Notes: generated from the sequence alone by a model not told the origin. Counted from the stretch's first letter, positions 8,259 through 19,954 are shown. The stretch is DNA of 64,000 bases from Microbacterium esteraromaticum (GCF_017303215.1 NZ_JAEMWU010000001.1:1426001-1490000), one strand, 5' to 3'. Numbers and translations are program-made.

Positions 8259-9110
8259 TCAGTCGATCCGCAGGTCGAGCCCGAGGTCGAGGGCGCGTGC
8301 CGAATGAGTGAGCGCGCCCACCGAGATCACCTGCACACCGGTCTCGGCGATGCTGCGCACCGTGTCGAGGGTGACACCACCGGAGGCCTCGGCCACGGCT
8401 CGCCCTGACAGCATCTGCACGCCTGCGCGCAGGTCGTCGAGGGAGAAGTTATCGAGCAGGACGGTGTCGGCTCCGCCTTCGAGCACTGCGGCGATCTGGT
8501 CGAGTCGATCGACCTCGATCACGACGTGCGTCGTGTGCGGAAGACGTGCGAGCCCGGCCCGCAGGGCCGACGCGAGATCCTGGCCACTCGCCTGCAGCAC
8601 CGCCAGATGGTTGTCCTTCGCCATCACGGCGTCCGACAACGAGCGCCGATGGTTGCTGCCCCCGCCCGAGAGCACCGCGTGCCGTTCGAACTCGCGCAGG
8701 CCCGGCGTCGTCTTTCGCGTATCGGCGATGCGCACACCGGTGCCGGCGACAGCATCCACGTAGCGTGCGGTGAGCGTCGCGATGCCGCACATGCGCTGGG
8801 TGAAGTTCAGCGCGACGCGCTCGGCGGTCAGCACGCTGCGGGCGGGTCCCGTGACCGTGGCGAGCACGTCGCCCGCCACGAAGCGCGCACCGTCGGCGAC
8901 CATGCCGTCGACCTGCACCGCGGAATCGGTGAGGTGGAAGGCGGCGGAGAACACGTCACCACCGCTGAAGACGCCGTCCTCACGCGCGACGAGGTCTGCT
9001 GTGGCCGTGGCCTCTTCCGGTAGCAGGGCGGTGCTGGTGATATCGCCCCAGGGGGCGTCCTCTTCCAGCGCGGCGCGCACCGTGCGTTCGAGTACGGCGG
9101 GGGTGATCAT
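8259..9110 (-). CDS. nadC: Nicotinate-nucleotide pyrophosphorylase (quinolinate phosphoribosyltransferase)
   Basis: A 283-residue enzyme that turns quinolinate and PRPP into nicotinate mononucleotide, the third step of de novo NAD synthesis. NFTQRMCGIAT, the DTRKTTPGLR phosphate-binding block, HRRSLSDAVMAKDNH and the EASGGV strand are family hallmarks. The ATG at 9110 overlaps the nadB stop by 4 bp (ATGA), which implies translational coupling; in-frame codons further upstream only read through the C-terminal part of nadB in another frame. Confidence 0.95.
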   Translation of the reverse strand: MITPAVLERTVRAALEEDAPWGDITSTALLPEEATATADLVAREDGVFSGGDVFSAAFHLTDSAVQVDGMVADGARFVAGDVLATVTGPARSVLTAERVALNFTQRMCGIATLTARYVDAVAGTGVRIADTRKTTPGLREFERHAVLSGGGSNHRRSLSDAVMAKDNHLAVLQASGQDLASALRAGLARLPHTTHVVIEVDRLDQIAAVLEGGADTVLLDNFSLDDLRAGVQMLSGRAVAEASGGVTLDTVRSIAETGVQVISVGALTHSARALDLGLDLRID

Positions 9111-10663
9111 GCGGCTCCGATCAGGGCGGACGAGTGCGGGGACGACGAGAGATGGTGTGCGCCGCGCGACTGCGTGCGCGCGAGGGCGGCGGATGCCACG
9201 GCCCGGGCGACCGTCAGCAGATTGGCATCCTCCTGGGCGGTGGCGTCGCTGCCCGCTGGGACGTTCCAGGCGGACAGGCGCGCGCGGGCATCCGACATCC
9301 CGTCGGCATCGCGCAGCAGGCCGACGCTGTCCCACATGAGCTGCTGCAGGGCATTGCGGGAGAAGTCGGTGTGATTCCGGTCGCAGTTTCTCCCGCTTCG
9401 CGCGGGCGGTTGCGGGAGAAAGTGCGACGGGAGTGTGGAGGTAGGTGCCGGGTGCGGGAGAAACTGCGACCGGAGCGGGGGAGTGGCCGCCTCGTCGGCC
9501 AGCGCATCCGCTGCGCGGGCGCCGAACACCGCGCCTTCGAGCAGTGAGTTCGAGGCGAGGCGGTTGGCGCCGTGCACTCCGGAGCGCGCGGTCTCGCCCA
9601 CGGCCCACAGCCCGGGCAGCGTGGCGCGCCCGTCGAGATCGGTCGCGATACCGCCCATCAGGTAGTGCGCGGCCGGCGTCACGGGCACCGGATCGCGTGC
9701 CCAGTCCAGTCCTCGTGCGCGCAGTTCTCTATCGATGGTGGGGAATCGGCGGGCGAGGGCCGTCGCGCCGAGCATTGTCGCGTCCAGCCGCACCGGAGCG
9801 TTCTGCGCGGCCGCCTGCCGGGCGACGGCGCGCGCGACCACGTCCCGTGGCGCGAGTTCGGCATTCGGATGCTGATCGATCAGGAACCGGTGGCCGTCGG
9901 CATCCACCAGCACGGCACCCGCCCCACGCACCGCTTCGGAGATGAGGAACGGGGAGCCGAGGGCCAGCACGGTGGGATGGAACTGCACGAACTCCAGGTC
10001 GGCGACGGCGGCCCCGGCCCGCAACGCCATGGCGATGCCGTCGCCCGTGCTGCCCGACGGGTTGGTCGTGTGCGCGAACAGCTGACCGGCGCCGCCGGTC
10101 GCCAGCACGACGGCATCCGCCTCGAGGGTCGTGCCGTCGAGGAGGCGGATGCCGCGGACGCGGCCGCCGACGACCAGAAGATCCGTCGCGAACGCCTGCT
10201 CGTGGATGCTGACCCCCGAGGCGCGCACCTGCGCGACCAGTGCCCGGGAGATCGCCGCGCCGGTGGCGTCCCCGCCTGCGTGCGCGATGCGCGGTCGGCT
10301 GTGCGCCGCCTCCAGGCCGCGGGCGATCTCGCCCTGCACTGTGCGATCGAACGGCACGCCGGCCGATAGCAGCCGGCCGAGTGCCGCCTGCGCTCCGTCG
10401 ACGAGCGCGGCGATCGCCTGCGGATCGCCCAGACCGTCTCCCGCCTGCAGCGTGTCGAGGGCGTGCAGTGCGGGGGAGTCAGACGGGCCGTAGCATCCGG
10501 CGATGCCGCCCTGCGCCAACGGGGTGCAGCCGTCCTCCAACCCGCCCTTGACGATGAGATCGACGCGCTGACCCCGAGCCTGAGCGCGCAGCGCCGCGGT
10601 GAGCCCGGCGATGCCGGACCCCACGACGATCACACTGCGCCTGGCCACCGCGTCTCGGCTCAT
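9107..10663 (-). CDS. nadB: L-aspartate oxidase with an extra repeat-derived linker
   Basis: A 518-residue flavoenzyme that oxidises L-aspartate to iminoaspartate for NadA. GSGIAGL near residue 16 binds FAD, and HTTNPSGSTGDGIAMALRAGA, the EFVQFHPT motif and GETARSGVHGANRLASNSLLEG are diagnostic. Between this FAD core and the helical C-terminal domain (starting ALQQLMWD) lies a proline-, serine- and arginine-rich stretch at about residues 397-436 encoded entirely by a palindromic repeat (9356-9473). It stays in frame. The ATG overlaps the nadA stop by 4 bp. Confidence 0.95.
   Translation of the reverse strand: MSRDAVARRSVIVVGSGIAGLTAALRAQARGQRVDLIVKGGLEDGCTPLAQGGIAGCYGPSDSPALHALDTLQAGDGLGDPQAIAALVDGAQAALGRLLSAGVPFDRTVQGEIARGLEAAHSRPRIAHAGGDATGAAISRALVAQVRASGVSIHEQAFATDLLVVGGRVRGIRLLDGTTLEADAVVLATGGAGQLFAHTTNPSGSTGDGIAMALRAGAAVADLEFVQFHPTVLALGSPFLISEAVRGAGAVLVDADGHRFLIDQHPNAELAPRDVVARAVARQAAAQNAPVRLDATMLGATALARRFPTIDRELRARGLDWARDPVPVTPAAHYLMGGIATDLDGRATLPGLWAVGETARSGVHGANRLASNSLLEGAVFGARAADALADEAATPPLRSQFLPHPAPTSTLPSHFLPQPPARSGRNCDRNHTDFSRNALQQLMWDSVGLLRDADGMSDARARLSAWNVPAGSDATAQEDANLLTVARAVASAALARTQSRGAHHLSSSPHSSALIGAA
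9356..9473. repeat. Palindromic repeat element inside the nadB coding sequence
   Basis: A 20-bp unit (GCGGGAGAAACTGCGACCGG) occurs at 9454-9473, as its exact reverse complement at 9377-9396, and with two mismatches at 9412-9431. A further partial copy starts at 9356 (GCGGGAGAA). A short hairpin CCCGC/GCGGG lies between. The whole element is about 118 bp, can fold into strong hairpins and is read in frame as part of NadB. Confidence 0.85.
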
Positions 10664-11952
10664 CGGGGCTTGGCGGCCAGCATGCGCTCGAGCGCGACCC
10701 GTGCGGGCGCTGCGACGTCATCGGCCACCCGGATGCGGTTCTGCACGCGGCCCGCCACGAGTTCTTCGAGCACCCAGGCGAGGTAGCCCGGGTGGATGCG
10801 GTACATCGTCGAGCACGGGCACACGACGGGGTCGAGGCAGAAGATCTCGTGCTGCGGGTGCTGGGCGGCCAGCCGCTTCACGAGGTTGATCTCGGTGCCG
10901 ATCGCGAAGGTCGCAGGCGTGGTCGCGCCGGCGATGGCGCGTCGGATGTAGTCCGTGGACCCGGCCTCATCGGCGGCGTCGACCACCTCCATGGGGCACT
11001 CGGGGTGCACGATGACGCGCACGCCGGGGTGCTCAGCGCGGGCGGTGTCGATCTGGTCGACGGTGAACCGCCGGTGCACTGAGCAGAAGCCGTGCCACAG
11101 GATGACCTGTGAGTCGATGAGCTCCTGAGCGGACGATCCGCCGAGCGGGCGGCGCGGGTTCCACATCGGCATGCGGTCCAGGGTGACGCCCATCGCCTTC
11201 GCGGTGTTGCGGCCGAGGTGCTGGTCGGGGAAGAACAGCACACGGCTGCCCCGCTCGAAGGCCCACTCCAGCACGGTGGCTGCATTGGACGATGTGCACA
11301 CGATGCCGCCGTGGCGTCCGACGAAGCCCTTGATCGCGGCGGAGGAGTTCATGTACGTCACCGGAATCACCGGCACGCGGCCCTCGGCATCGGGCTTGTC
11401 GAGGGGGCCCAGAACGTCGGCCAGCTGCTCCCAGCAGTCCTCGACCTGGTCGATGTCCGCCATGTCGGCCATCGAGCACCCCGCTGCCAGGTTGGGCAGG
11501 ATCACCGACTGGTCGGGGCCCGAGAGCAGGTCTGCGGTCTCGGCCATGAAGTGCACGCCGCAGAAGACGATCGCCTCGGCGTCGGGGTGTTCGAGCGCGG
11601 CGTTGGCGAGCTGGAACGAGTCGCCGACGTAGTCGGCGTGGCGCACGACCTCCTCGCGCTGATAGAAGTGGCCGAGTACGACGACGCGGTCGCCGAGCGT
11701 CGCCTTCGCTGCGCGGATGCGGTCTTCGAGCTGCTGTTCGTCGGCTTCGCGGTACTCGGCGGGCAGCTCACCCTGGCGTGGTGCGCCGGTGGGGATGACG
11801 TCGCCCATGGACGAGCCGGGACCGTACCCGGGCCGCACATCGAAATCCCACGGCCCTGCGGCCAGGTCGGTGGTGCAGGTGGCATCCGTCGAGGCGCCGG
11901 AGACGATCGCCTGAATGGCGTGGTCGACGGACGGATCGGTCGTAGTGGGCAT
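10660..11952 (-). CDS. nadA: Quinolinate synthase
   Basis: A 430-residue [4Fe-4S] enzyme that condenses iminoaspartate with dihydroxyacetone phosphate to quinolinate. GHFYQREEVVRHADYVGDS, the FCGVHFMAET block, LPNLAAGCSMAD, the HPECPMEV motif and the C-terminal CPCSTMYRI stretch contain the cluster cysteines. It is a long form, with an N-terminal extension of about 80 residues as in other actinobacteria. It heads the nadA-nadB-nadC-nifS operon; an operator-like region for NrtR lies immediately upstream. Confidence 0.95.
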   Translation of the reverse strand: MPTTTDPSVDHAIQAIVSGASTDATCTTDLAAGPWDFDVRPGYGPGSSMGDVIPTGAPRQGELPAEYREADEQQLEDRIRAAKATLGDRVVVLGHFYQREEVVRHADYVGDSFQLANAALEHPDAEAIVFCGVHFMAETADLLSGPDQSVILPNLAAGCSMADMADIDQVEDCWEQLADVLGPLDKPDAEGRVPVIPVTYMNSSAAIKGFVGRHGGIVCTSSNAATVLEWAFERGSRVLFFPDQHLGRNTAKAMGVTLDRMPMWNPRRPLGGSSAQELIDSQVILWHGFCSVHRRFTVDQIDTARAEHPGVRVIVHPECPMEVVDAADEAGSTDYIRRAIAGATTPATFAIGTEINLVKRLAAQHPQHEIFCLDPVVCPCSTMYRIHPGYLAWVLEELVAGRVQNRIRVADDVAAPARVALERMLAAKPR

Positions 11953-11968
11953 CGCGGCGCCGCCTTCT

Positions 11969-12024
11969 GGTCACTTCGACACTTAGTGTGTCGAGTTCAG
12001 ATTATGTCGAAGTGACCCTAAGTG
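11969..12024 (-). promoter_or_regulatory. Probable NrtR operator region upstream of nadA
   Basis: GGTCACTTCGACA (11969-11981) and TGTCGAAGTGACC (12005-12017) form a perfect 13-bp inverted repeat. Offset from it, CACTTAG (11980-11986) pairs with CTAAGTG (12018-12024), and CACTTAGTG is itself a short palindrome. The cluster starts 16 bp before the nadA start codon and 73 bp after the nrtR stop codon, so bound protein would block nad transcription. Assignment to NrtR rests on position and on the neighbouring regulator gene. Confidence 0.7.
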
Positions 12025-12096
12025 CAATCCGAGGCAGGGCTGATGACCGCGCCGGGGGATGGGTGCGGATGCTGCCGGCGGGCGTGACGGGCGGGT

Positions 12097-12756
12097 TCAG
12101 GCCGTCGCGACGTAGCGGTACAACCGGGCGGGCCGGTGCTTGCCGGTGCGGAACGACTCGGTCGGCACCAGCTCGTCGGAGCCTTCGAGCAGCCGTCGGA
12201 AGTTCGACGGGTCGAGGCGCTGACCGAGCACGGCCTCGTACACCTCGCGCAGCTCGGTGAGGGTGAACTCATCCGGCAGGAGGCCTGCGGCGATGCGGCT
12301 GTATCCCACCTTGTTGCGCAGTCGCCAGAGGGCGTAGTCGGCGATGCGGTTGTGGTCGAAGGCGAGAGTGGGGATGGCGTCGACATCGAACCATTCGACG
12401 TTCTCAGGGGCGCCGGCGGCTGCGCGCTGCGCGTCGACAAGGTCGGAGCGCAGCAGTGCCCAGTAGACGATCGCGATCGCGCGGTCGGGCGCGCGGTCGA
12501 CGTCGCCGAAGGTGTACAGCTGCTCGAGGTAGCTCGGCTTGAGCGCGGTGGTCTGCGCGAGGGTGCGGGATGCCGCGCTGTCGAGGTTCTCGGTCGGGTC
12601 GAGCCAGCCGCCCGGCAACGCCCACTGGCCGAGGTGGGGCTCTCGCGTGCGCCTGACGAGGGGGAGCATCAATCGATCGCCGCCCGGCGCGCTGCGGAGC
12701 GTGAAGATCACGGTCGAGACGGCGACGCGGATCTCACCGGTACGGGTTTCTGACAC
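12097..12756 (-). CDS. nrtR: NrtR-type Nudix-related transcriptional regulator of NAD synthesis
   Basis: A 219-residue two-domain protein. Residues 1-145 form a Nudix fold (PLVRRTREPHLGQWALPGGWL), but the Nudix box is degenerate: the catalytic REx2EE glutamates are replaced in SRTLAQTTAL, as expected for a ligand sensor rather than a hydrolase. Residues 150-219 form a winged helix (FTLTELREVYEAVLGQ). Known NrtR proteins repress NAD genes and release DNA on binding ADP-ribose. The GTG at 12756 is preferred because GAGGAGG lies 6 nt upstream. It sits directly upstream of the nad operon. Confidence 0.88.
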   Translation of the reverse strand: MSETRTGEIRVAVSTVIFTLRSAPGGDRLMLPLVRRTREPHLGQWALPGGWLDPTENLDSAASRTLAQTTALKPSYLEQLYTFGDVDRAPDRAIAIVYWALLRSDLVDAQRAAAGAPENVEWFDVDAIPTLAFDHNRIADYALWRLRNKVGYSRIAAGLLPDEFTLTELREVYEAVLGQRLDPSNFRRLLEGSDELVPTESFRTGKHRPARLYRYVATA

Positions 12757-12940
12757 GGTACCTCCTCGCCGACCGATCATAATCTCTCGGTGCCGCCCCT
12801 CCCGTTCACCGTCGTGTGTTCGTGTCGATGAAGCAGTATTCATAGGTGTTTCCGAGGAGTTCAAGAAAGGTATACAAGTCGTTCTGATCCGCGCACGAGA
12901 GTCGAGACGTTCGCTCACCTCCCCTTCTGAACGGAGCACC

Positions 12941-15118
12941 ATGTCTGCCCCTCGTATGGTCGCCGCCCTCGTCGGCGGCTCCCTCCTCTTCGCCGGTGCC
13001 GCTGCGCCGGCCGCCTTCGCCGCCGGCGGGGCCACCGCTGAAGCCGCACCGCCGCGTGCGAGCGTCGACGGTGGTCGTCACATCGGCGCCCAGACCGTCA
13101 CGCTGACCGCCGAGGCGGATGCCGAGATCCGCTACACGCTCGACGGTACGACGCCCACTCCGCGTAGTCCGCTCTACACCGAACCGCTGCGCATCGATGA
13201 GACGTCGACGCTCACAGCAGTGGCCTACACCGATGACGGGCGCAGTGCCCCGTTGCTGGAGGGGTACTTCATCAAGGCTGACGAGGAGCCCCTCGCGCAG
13301 TTCGCCGTCATGAGCGACATCCACCTCTCGTCAGACCGCCCCGACCTCGTGGCGAAGTGGGAGACCTACTTCGACGCGCTCGCCCGCATCGCCCCCGAGC
13401 CCGACGCGATCATCTCCAACGGAGATCAGATCAACGACAACTACTACAACAGCGCCGCCGACCACCGCTTTCCGCGCGCCATGCTCGAGCAGAACCTCGC
13501 CCGTACCGGCATGGACGACACTCAGGTGCTGCTGAGCTTCGGCAACCATGACGACTACGTTCAGCGCATGGCAGCCGAGTACCCCGCCGACTGGTTTCCT
13601 CAGGAGACCGAGAACGGCGGGTACTACCAGACCGAGATCGCGGGCTTCCCCGCCTTCATCGTCAACACCGAGCGGTGGAACAGCACGCAGGCGTCCTGGC
13701 TGTACGGGCGTCTGTCGTCGTTGACCGCAGATCCCGAGACGGCGGGGTCGCCGATCTTCGTCTTCGGCCACCGGCCGTTGCCGGCCACCGTGTGGGACGG
13801 CGCGCAGTCGTCGAACTCGGGGCTTCGCAGCAACCTCGCCGATTTTCCGCAGGTCGTCTACTTCTCGGGCCACTCGCACCTCAACATCAACGATGAGCGC
13901 TCGATCCACCAGGATGCCTTCACGTCGGTCAATGACGGTTCCATGTCGTATGGCGAGACCGATTCGGTGTATCAGTCCTTCGGCAACGGGCTCGTCAAGA
14001 ATGCCACCCTGGCTTCGGCGCAGTCGGTGCTTGTCGAGGTGTACGACGACCGCGTCGAGATCGACCGGATCAACTATGCGGCCGATGAGGGACGCACCTA
14101 TGACGAGAACGGTGTCTGGGGTTTCCAGAAGAACCCGCCCTTCGCGTCGACGGGTACCGTCGCCGGTCCCACGTGGGTGATCGCCCGCGGCGCCGACGGC
14201 GCCGCGACCAAGGCCGCGTTCACCTACACCGCCGCCAATCGCAATGCCGTCGCACCGGTCTGGGCGGATGCTGCCGAGCCGACCGTGCGGCGCACCGACG
14301 ACGGACTGGTGTTGCGGCTGCCGCAGGCTCAGGACGACCAGTACGTCAAGAGCTACTCCCTGGTGCTCAACGACGTCACTGCCGGTGAGCCCGCGAACTT
14401 CCTCACCGCCCGTGACCGCATCAATGCGCAGTACACCCAGATGCCCCGTCCCGACGTGCTGCAGATCCCGCTCGGGCTACGGGCAGGCAACTCCGTGACC
14501 GGACCCATCGATCGCGAACTGACGCTCGGCCATGTCTATGAGGCGACCCTCGTGGCGTACGACTCATACGGAAACGCCGCAGAGCCTCGCTCGTTCCGCT
14601 TCGTCGCCGGTGCGCTCGACCGCGTCGCCCTCGATGCGGCGCTCGCCGAGGCGGAGGAGATCGCGGCGACCGTGCGCCGTGTGCTGGGGGAGGAGCTCGA
14701 GTCGGGCACCGCGGACCTCGGCATCCACATCGCCGACCCGGCCGCCGCGCTCGCCGCGCTTGCCGAACTCGACGAGGCCGTTTCCCAGGCGCCCACCGAG
14801 ATCCCGGCGGATGCCCCGAGCGGGCCCTCGCAGGATGCCGTCGACGCGTTGGCGGTGCACATCTCGGCGCTGAGCGACGGCATCGCCGACCATCTCGTGG
14901 CTGTCGACCGCGCGGGGTTGGCCGACGCTCTTGCCGCGGCCGGTGACACCGTCGCGGCGGTGCGGGGTAAAGCTCCGTGGAAGCGCGCACTGGTCGATGC
15001 GTACGCACATGCGGACGCGCTGCGGACGACCCTGAACGTCTCGCAGACACGCCTTGACGCAGCCACCGATGACCTCGAGGCGGCGTTGGCGCACTATCTG
15101 GCAAAGATCGACGACTGA
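12941..15118 (+). CDS. Secreted metallophosphoesterase with chitobiase-type and FIVAR-like domains
   Basis: A 725-residue secreted protein. Signal peptide at about residues 1-28 (ending AAFA); a chitobiase/hexosaminidase C-terminal-type domain at 35-108 (IRYTLDGTTPTPRSPLY); a calcineurin-like phosphoesterase at about 115-400 with SDIHLSSD, NGDQIND, GNHDD and SGHSHLN metal motifs; a beta-rich middle; and a helical C terminus resembling FIVAR repeats (WKRALVDAYAHADALR). It probably hydrolyses extracellular phosphoesters while holding on to a polymer. The ATG at 12941 follows GGAGC and begins a proper signal peptide. No anchor is seen, so it is likely released. Confidence 0.85.
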   Translation: MSAPRMVAALVGGSLLFAGAAAPAAFAAGGATAEAAPPRASVDGGRHIGAQTVTLTAEADAEIRYTLDGTTPTPRSPLYTEPLRIDETSTLTAVAYTDDGRSAPLLEGYFIKADEEPLAQFAVMSDIHLSSDRPDLVAKWETYFDALARIAPEPDAIISNGDQINDNYYNSAADHRFPRAMLEQNLARTGMDDTQVLLSFGNHDDYVQRMAAEYPADWFPQETENGGYYQTEIAGFPAFIVNTERWNSTQASWLYGRLSSLTADPETAGSPIFVFGHRPLPATVWDGAQSSNSGLRSNLADFPQVVYFSGHSHLNINDERSIHQDAFTSVNDGSMSYGETDSVYQSFGNGLVKNATLASAQSVLVEVYDDRVEIDRINYAADEGRTYDENGVWGFQKNPPFASTGTVAGPTWVIARGADGAATKAAFTYTAANRNAVAPVWADAAEPTVRRTDDGLVLRLPQAQDDQYVKSYSLVLNDVTAGEPANFLTARDRINAQYTQMPRPDVLQIPLGLRAGNSVTGPIDRELTLGHVYEATLVAYDSYGNAAEPRSFRFVAGALDRVALDAALAEAEEIAATVRRVLGEELESGTADLGIHIADPAAALAALAELDEAVSQAPTEIPADAPSGPSQDAVDALAVHISALSDGIADHLVAVDRAGLADALAAAGDTVAAVRGKAPWKRALVDAYAHADALRTTLNVSQTRLDAATDDLEAALAHYLAKIDD

Positions 15119-15129
15119 TCCGCACCACC

Positions 15130-15161
15130 AAGGCCCTCCCGCCGCTGTGCGGGAGGGCCTT
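15130..15161 (+). terminator. Terminator after the metallophosphoesterase gene
   Basis: A perfect 13-bp stem (15130-15142 with 15149-15161, AAGGCCCTCCCGC / GCGGGAGGGCCTT) closes a 6-nt loop 12 nt after the stop codon and ends in TT. Confidence 0.85.
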
Positions 15162-15216
15162 CGCGCGTCGCATCGCAGTGCGGCATCCGCGTCGCACGCC
15201 GAGTGGGCTCTGCCGC

Positions 15217-15222
15217 TATGCT
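15217..15222 (+). promoter_or_regulatory. -10 element for the glycine riboswitch-gcvTHP transcript
   Basis: TATGCT at 15217-15222 fits the TAnnnT pattern used elsewhere in the window and would start transcription about 15 nt before the first riboswitch aptamer. No convincing -35 box is visible. Confidence 0.5.
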
Positions 15223-15243
15223 GGGACTGCTAATTGAACACAG

Positions 15244-15508
15244 GCCGTACGACCTGCGCGGGAGAGCTCGGTGAACGCAACCGGGCACCGAAGGAGCAAG
15301 CCTCCCCGCCAATCTCTCAGGTACAGATACCGTGCACGTCCGGCCGCTCTGGAAAGCGATGCGTCAGCATCCGCCGACGGTGAAAGCCCCCTCCAAGACG
15401 ATCGTGATCGTCGACGGGCCAGGGCGAAGCTCTCAGGCCCGATGACAGAGGGGGAGTTCCGAGGATGCCGACGACGGCATCCTGCCCGAACCAGACCGGG
15501 AGAACTCC
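15244..15508 (+). promoter_or_regulatory. Tandem glycine riboswitch controlling gcvTHP
   Basis: Two glycine aptamers follow each other. The first holds GGGAGAGC (from 15260), the CCGAAGGAGCAAGCC core and ATCTCTCAGG; the second (15347-15450, closed by CTCTG/CAGAG) holds GGTGAAAGCC and GCTCTCAGGCCC. Then comes a 9-bp hairpin (15462-15483), and GGAGTTC (15453-15459) can pair with GAACTCC (15502-15508) right before the GTG of gcvT. This suggests control of translation start rather than a U-tract terminator. Glycine binding would favour expression of the glycine-degrading genes. Confidence 0.93.
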
Positions 15509-16639
15509 GTGACCGAACAGCTCGAACCGCAGGGCGACAGCCCGCGCTACACCCCGCTCCGCGAGCGCCATGAGGCGCTCGGGGCGACCTTCACCGACTT
15601 CGGTGGCTGGCAGATGCCGGTGCGCTACACGTCGGACCTCGCCGAGCACCGCGCCGTACGCGAGGCCGCCGGCATCTTCGACATCTCGCACATGGCCGAG
15701 TTCACGGTGCGCGGCGCTTCTGCGGCGGCGTACCTCGACTTCGCGCTCGCGGGACGTCTGTCGGCCATGACCGTCGGCAAGGCGAAGTACTCGCTGCTGC
15801 TGACTGCGGATGGCGGCATCGTCGACGACGTGATCGTGTACCGTCTCGCCGACGACGACTTCCTGGTCATCTCCAACGCCGGAAACCGCGACGCCGTCCG
15901 CGAGGCGCTGACCGCCCGCGTCGAGGGCTTCGACGTGACAGTCGAGGACGTCTCCGACGCCTACGGCCTGATCGCCGTGCAGGGCCCCGTCTCCGAGGCC
16001 ATCCTCGCCGCGACCGAGGCCATTGCCGACGTCAGCGTGCCGTGGGCCGAGCAGAAGTACTACGCGTGGGCGAGCGCCACCTTCAACGGCAAGCCGCTGC
16101 TGCTGGCCCGCACCGGGTACACCGGTGAGGACGGCTTCGAACTGCTGGTGGATGCTGCCGACGCGGCGTCGCTGTGGGATGCCCTCGTCGCTGCGGGCGC
16201 GGAGCACGGCCTCGTTGCTGCCGGCCTCGCCGCCCGCGACAGCCTGCGTCTTGAGGCGGGCATGCCGCTGTACGGCAACGAGCTCTCGCGAGAGATCCGC
16301 CCCGCACAGGCCGGGCTCGGCCGCGTCGTCGTCGCCGACAAGGACGACTTCGTCGGCAAGGGCGCGCACGTCCCCGCCGATGACGCGCGCGTGCTGATCG
16401 GTCTCACCGCCGAAGGTCGCCGCGCCGGCCGCGCCGGCTACCCCGTGGTTCTCGCCGACGGAACCGTGGTGGGCGAGATCACCAGCGGGGCGCTCAGCCC
16501 CACCCTCGGCCACCCGATCGCGATGGCCTACGTCGACCCCTCCGCAGCCGCGGAGGGCACCGAGCTGTTCCTGGACGTCCGGGGAACGAAGATCCCCGCC
16601 ACCCGCACCGCCCTGCCTTTCTACCGGAGGAAGAAATGA
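15509..16639 (+). CDS. gcvT: Aminomethyltransferase (glycine cleavage system T protein)
   Basis: A 376-residue tetrahydrofolate-dependent enzyme that releases ammonia from the aminomethyl group on GcvH and forms methylene-THF. Early [20 protein letters not shown], then [17 protein letters not shown], and [13 protein letters not shown] are family blocks. The GTG at 15509 has GGGAG 5 nt upstream, which the riboswitch platform may hide. Its stop overlaps the gcvH start by 4 bp. Confidence 0.95.
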   Translation: MTEQLEPQGDSPRYTPLRERHEALGATFTDFGGWQMPVRYTSDLAEHRAVREAAGIFDISHMAEFTVRGASAAAYLDFALAGRLSAMTVGKAKYSLLLTADGGIVDDVIVYRLADDDFLVISNAGNRDAVREALTARVEGFDVTVEDVSDAYGLIAVQGPVSEAILAATEAIADVSVPWAEQKYYAWASATFNGKPLLLARTGYTGEDGFELLVDAADAASLWDALVAAGAEHGLVAAGLAARDSLRLEAGMPLYGNELSREIRPAQAGLGRVVVADKDDFVGKGAHVPADDARVLIGLTAEGRRAGRAGYPVVLADGTVVGEITSGALSPTLGHPIAMAYVDPSAAAEGTELFLDVRGTKIPATRTALPFYRRKK

Positions 16640-17013
16640 CCGATCTCAACACCCTCAAGTACAGCGAAGAGCACGAGTGGGTCGCCGTCGACGGCGCCAC
16701 CGCGACGATCGGCATCACCGACTTCGCCGCGGACGCGCTCGGTGACATCGTCTTCGTGGAGCTGCCCGAGGTCGGCACCGACCTCACCCGCGGCGACGTG
16801 TTCGGCGAGGCCGAGTCGACCAAGTCGGTGTCCGAGCTGTACTCGCCCGTCACCGGCAAGGTCGTCGAGATCAACGACGCCGTCGTCGACGACCCGGCCC
16901 TCGTGAACTCCTCGCCGTTCGAGGACGCGTGGCTGATCAAGGTCGAGATCGCCGAGGGCGCGCTCGATGGTCTGCTCGACCGCGACGGCTACGTCGCGAT
17001 CACGGAAGGCTGA
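16636..17013 (+). CDS. gcvH: Glycine cleavage system H protein (lipoyl carrier)
   Basis: A 125-residue lipoyl-domain protein that shuttles the aminomethyl group between GcvP and GcvT. K63 in [18 protein letters not shown] is the lipoylation site. The N-terminal YSEEHEWV and [18 protein letters not shown] blocks are typical. The ATG overlaps the gcvT stop (ATGA) and gcvP follows 2 nt after the stop codon, so the three genes form one tightly coupled operon. Confidence 0.96.
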   Translation: MTDLNTLKYSEEHEWVAVDGATATIGITDFAADALGDIVFVELPEVGTDLTRGDVFGEAESTKSVSELYSPVTGKVVEINDAVVDDPALVNSSPFEDAWLIKVEIAEGALDGLLDRDGYVAITEG

Positions 17014-17015
17014 GA

Positions 17016-19886
<2,871 letters not shown>

Positions 19887-19905
19887 CATCCGATCGCACG
19901 GTACC

Positions 19906-19937
19906 GACACCCCCGCTGTTTTCGCAGCGGGGGTGTC
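19906..19937 (+). terminator. Terminator of the gcvTHP operon
   Basis: A perfect 13-bp stem, GACACCCCCGCTG (19906-19918) with CAGCGGGGGTGTC (19925-19937) and a T-rich 6-nt loop, lies 19 nt after the gcvP stop. Confidence 0.88.
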
Positions 19938-19954
19938 GTCGTCTGTGAACTCAG

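Noticed and set aside
9356-9473. CRISPR-like array of three to four 20-bp repeats
   Set aside because: The units alternate in orientation, spacers differ strongly in length (15 and 22 bp), and no cas genes are nearby; a palindromic element fits better.
8259-9608. NadC with a 166-residue N-terminal extension
   Set aside because: The upstream part overlaps nadB in another frame and has low-complexity R/P-rich sequence; the ATGA overlap at 9110 gives the normal NadC length.
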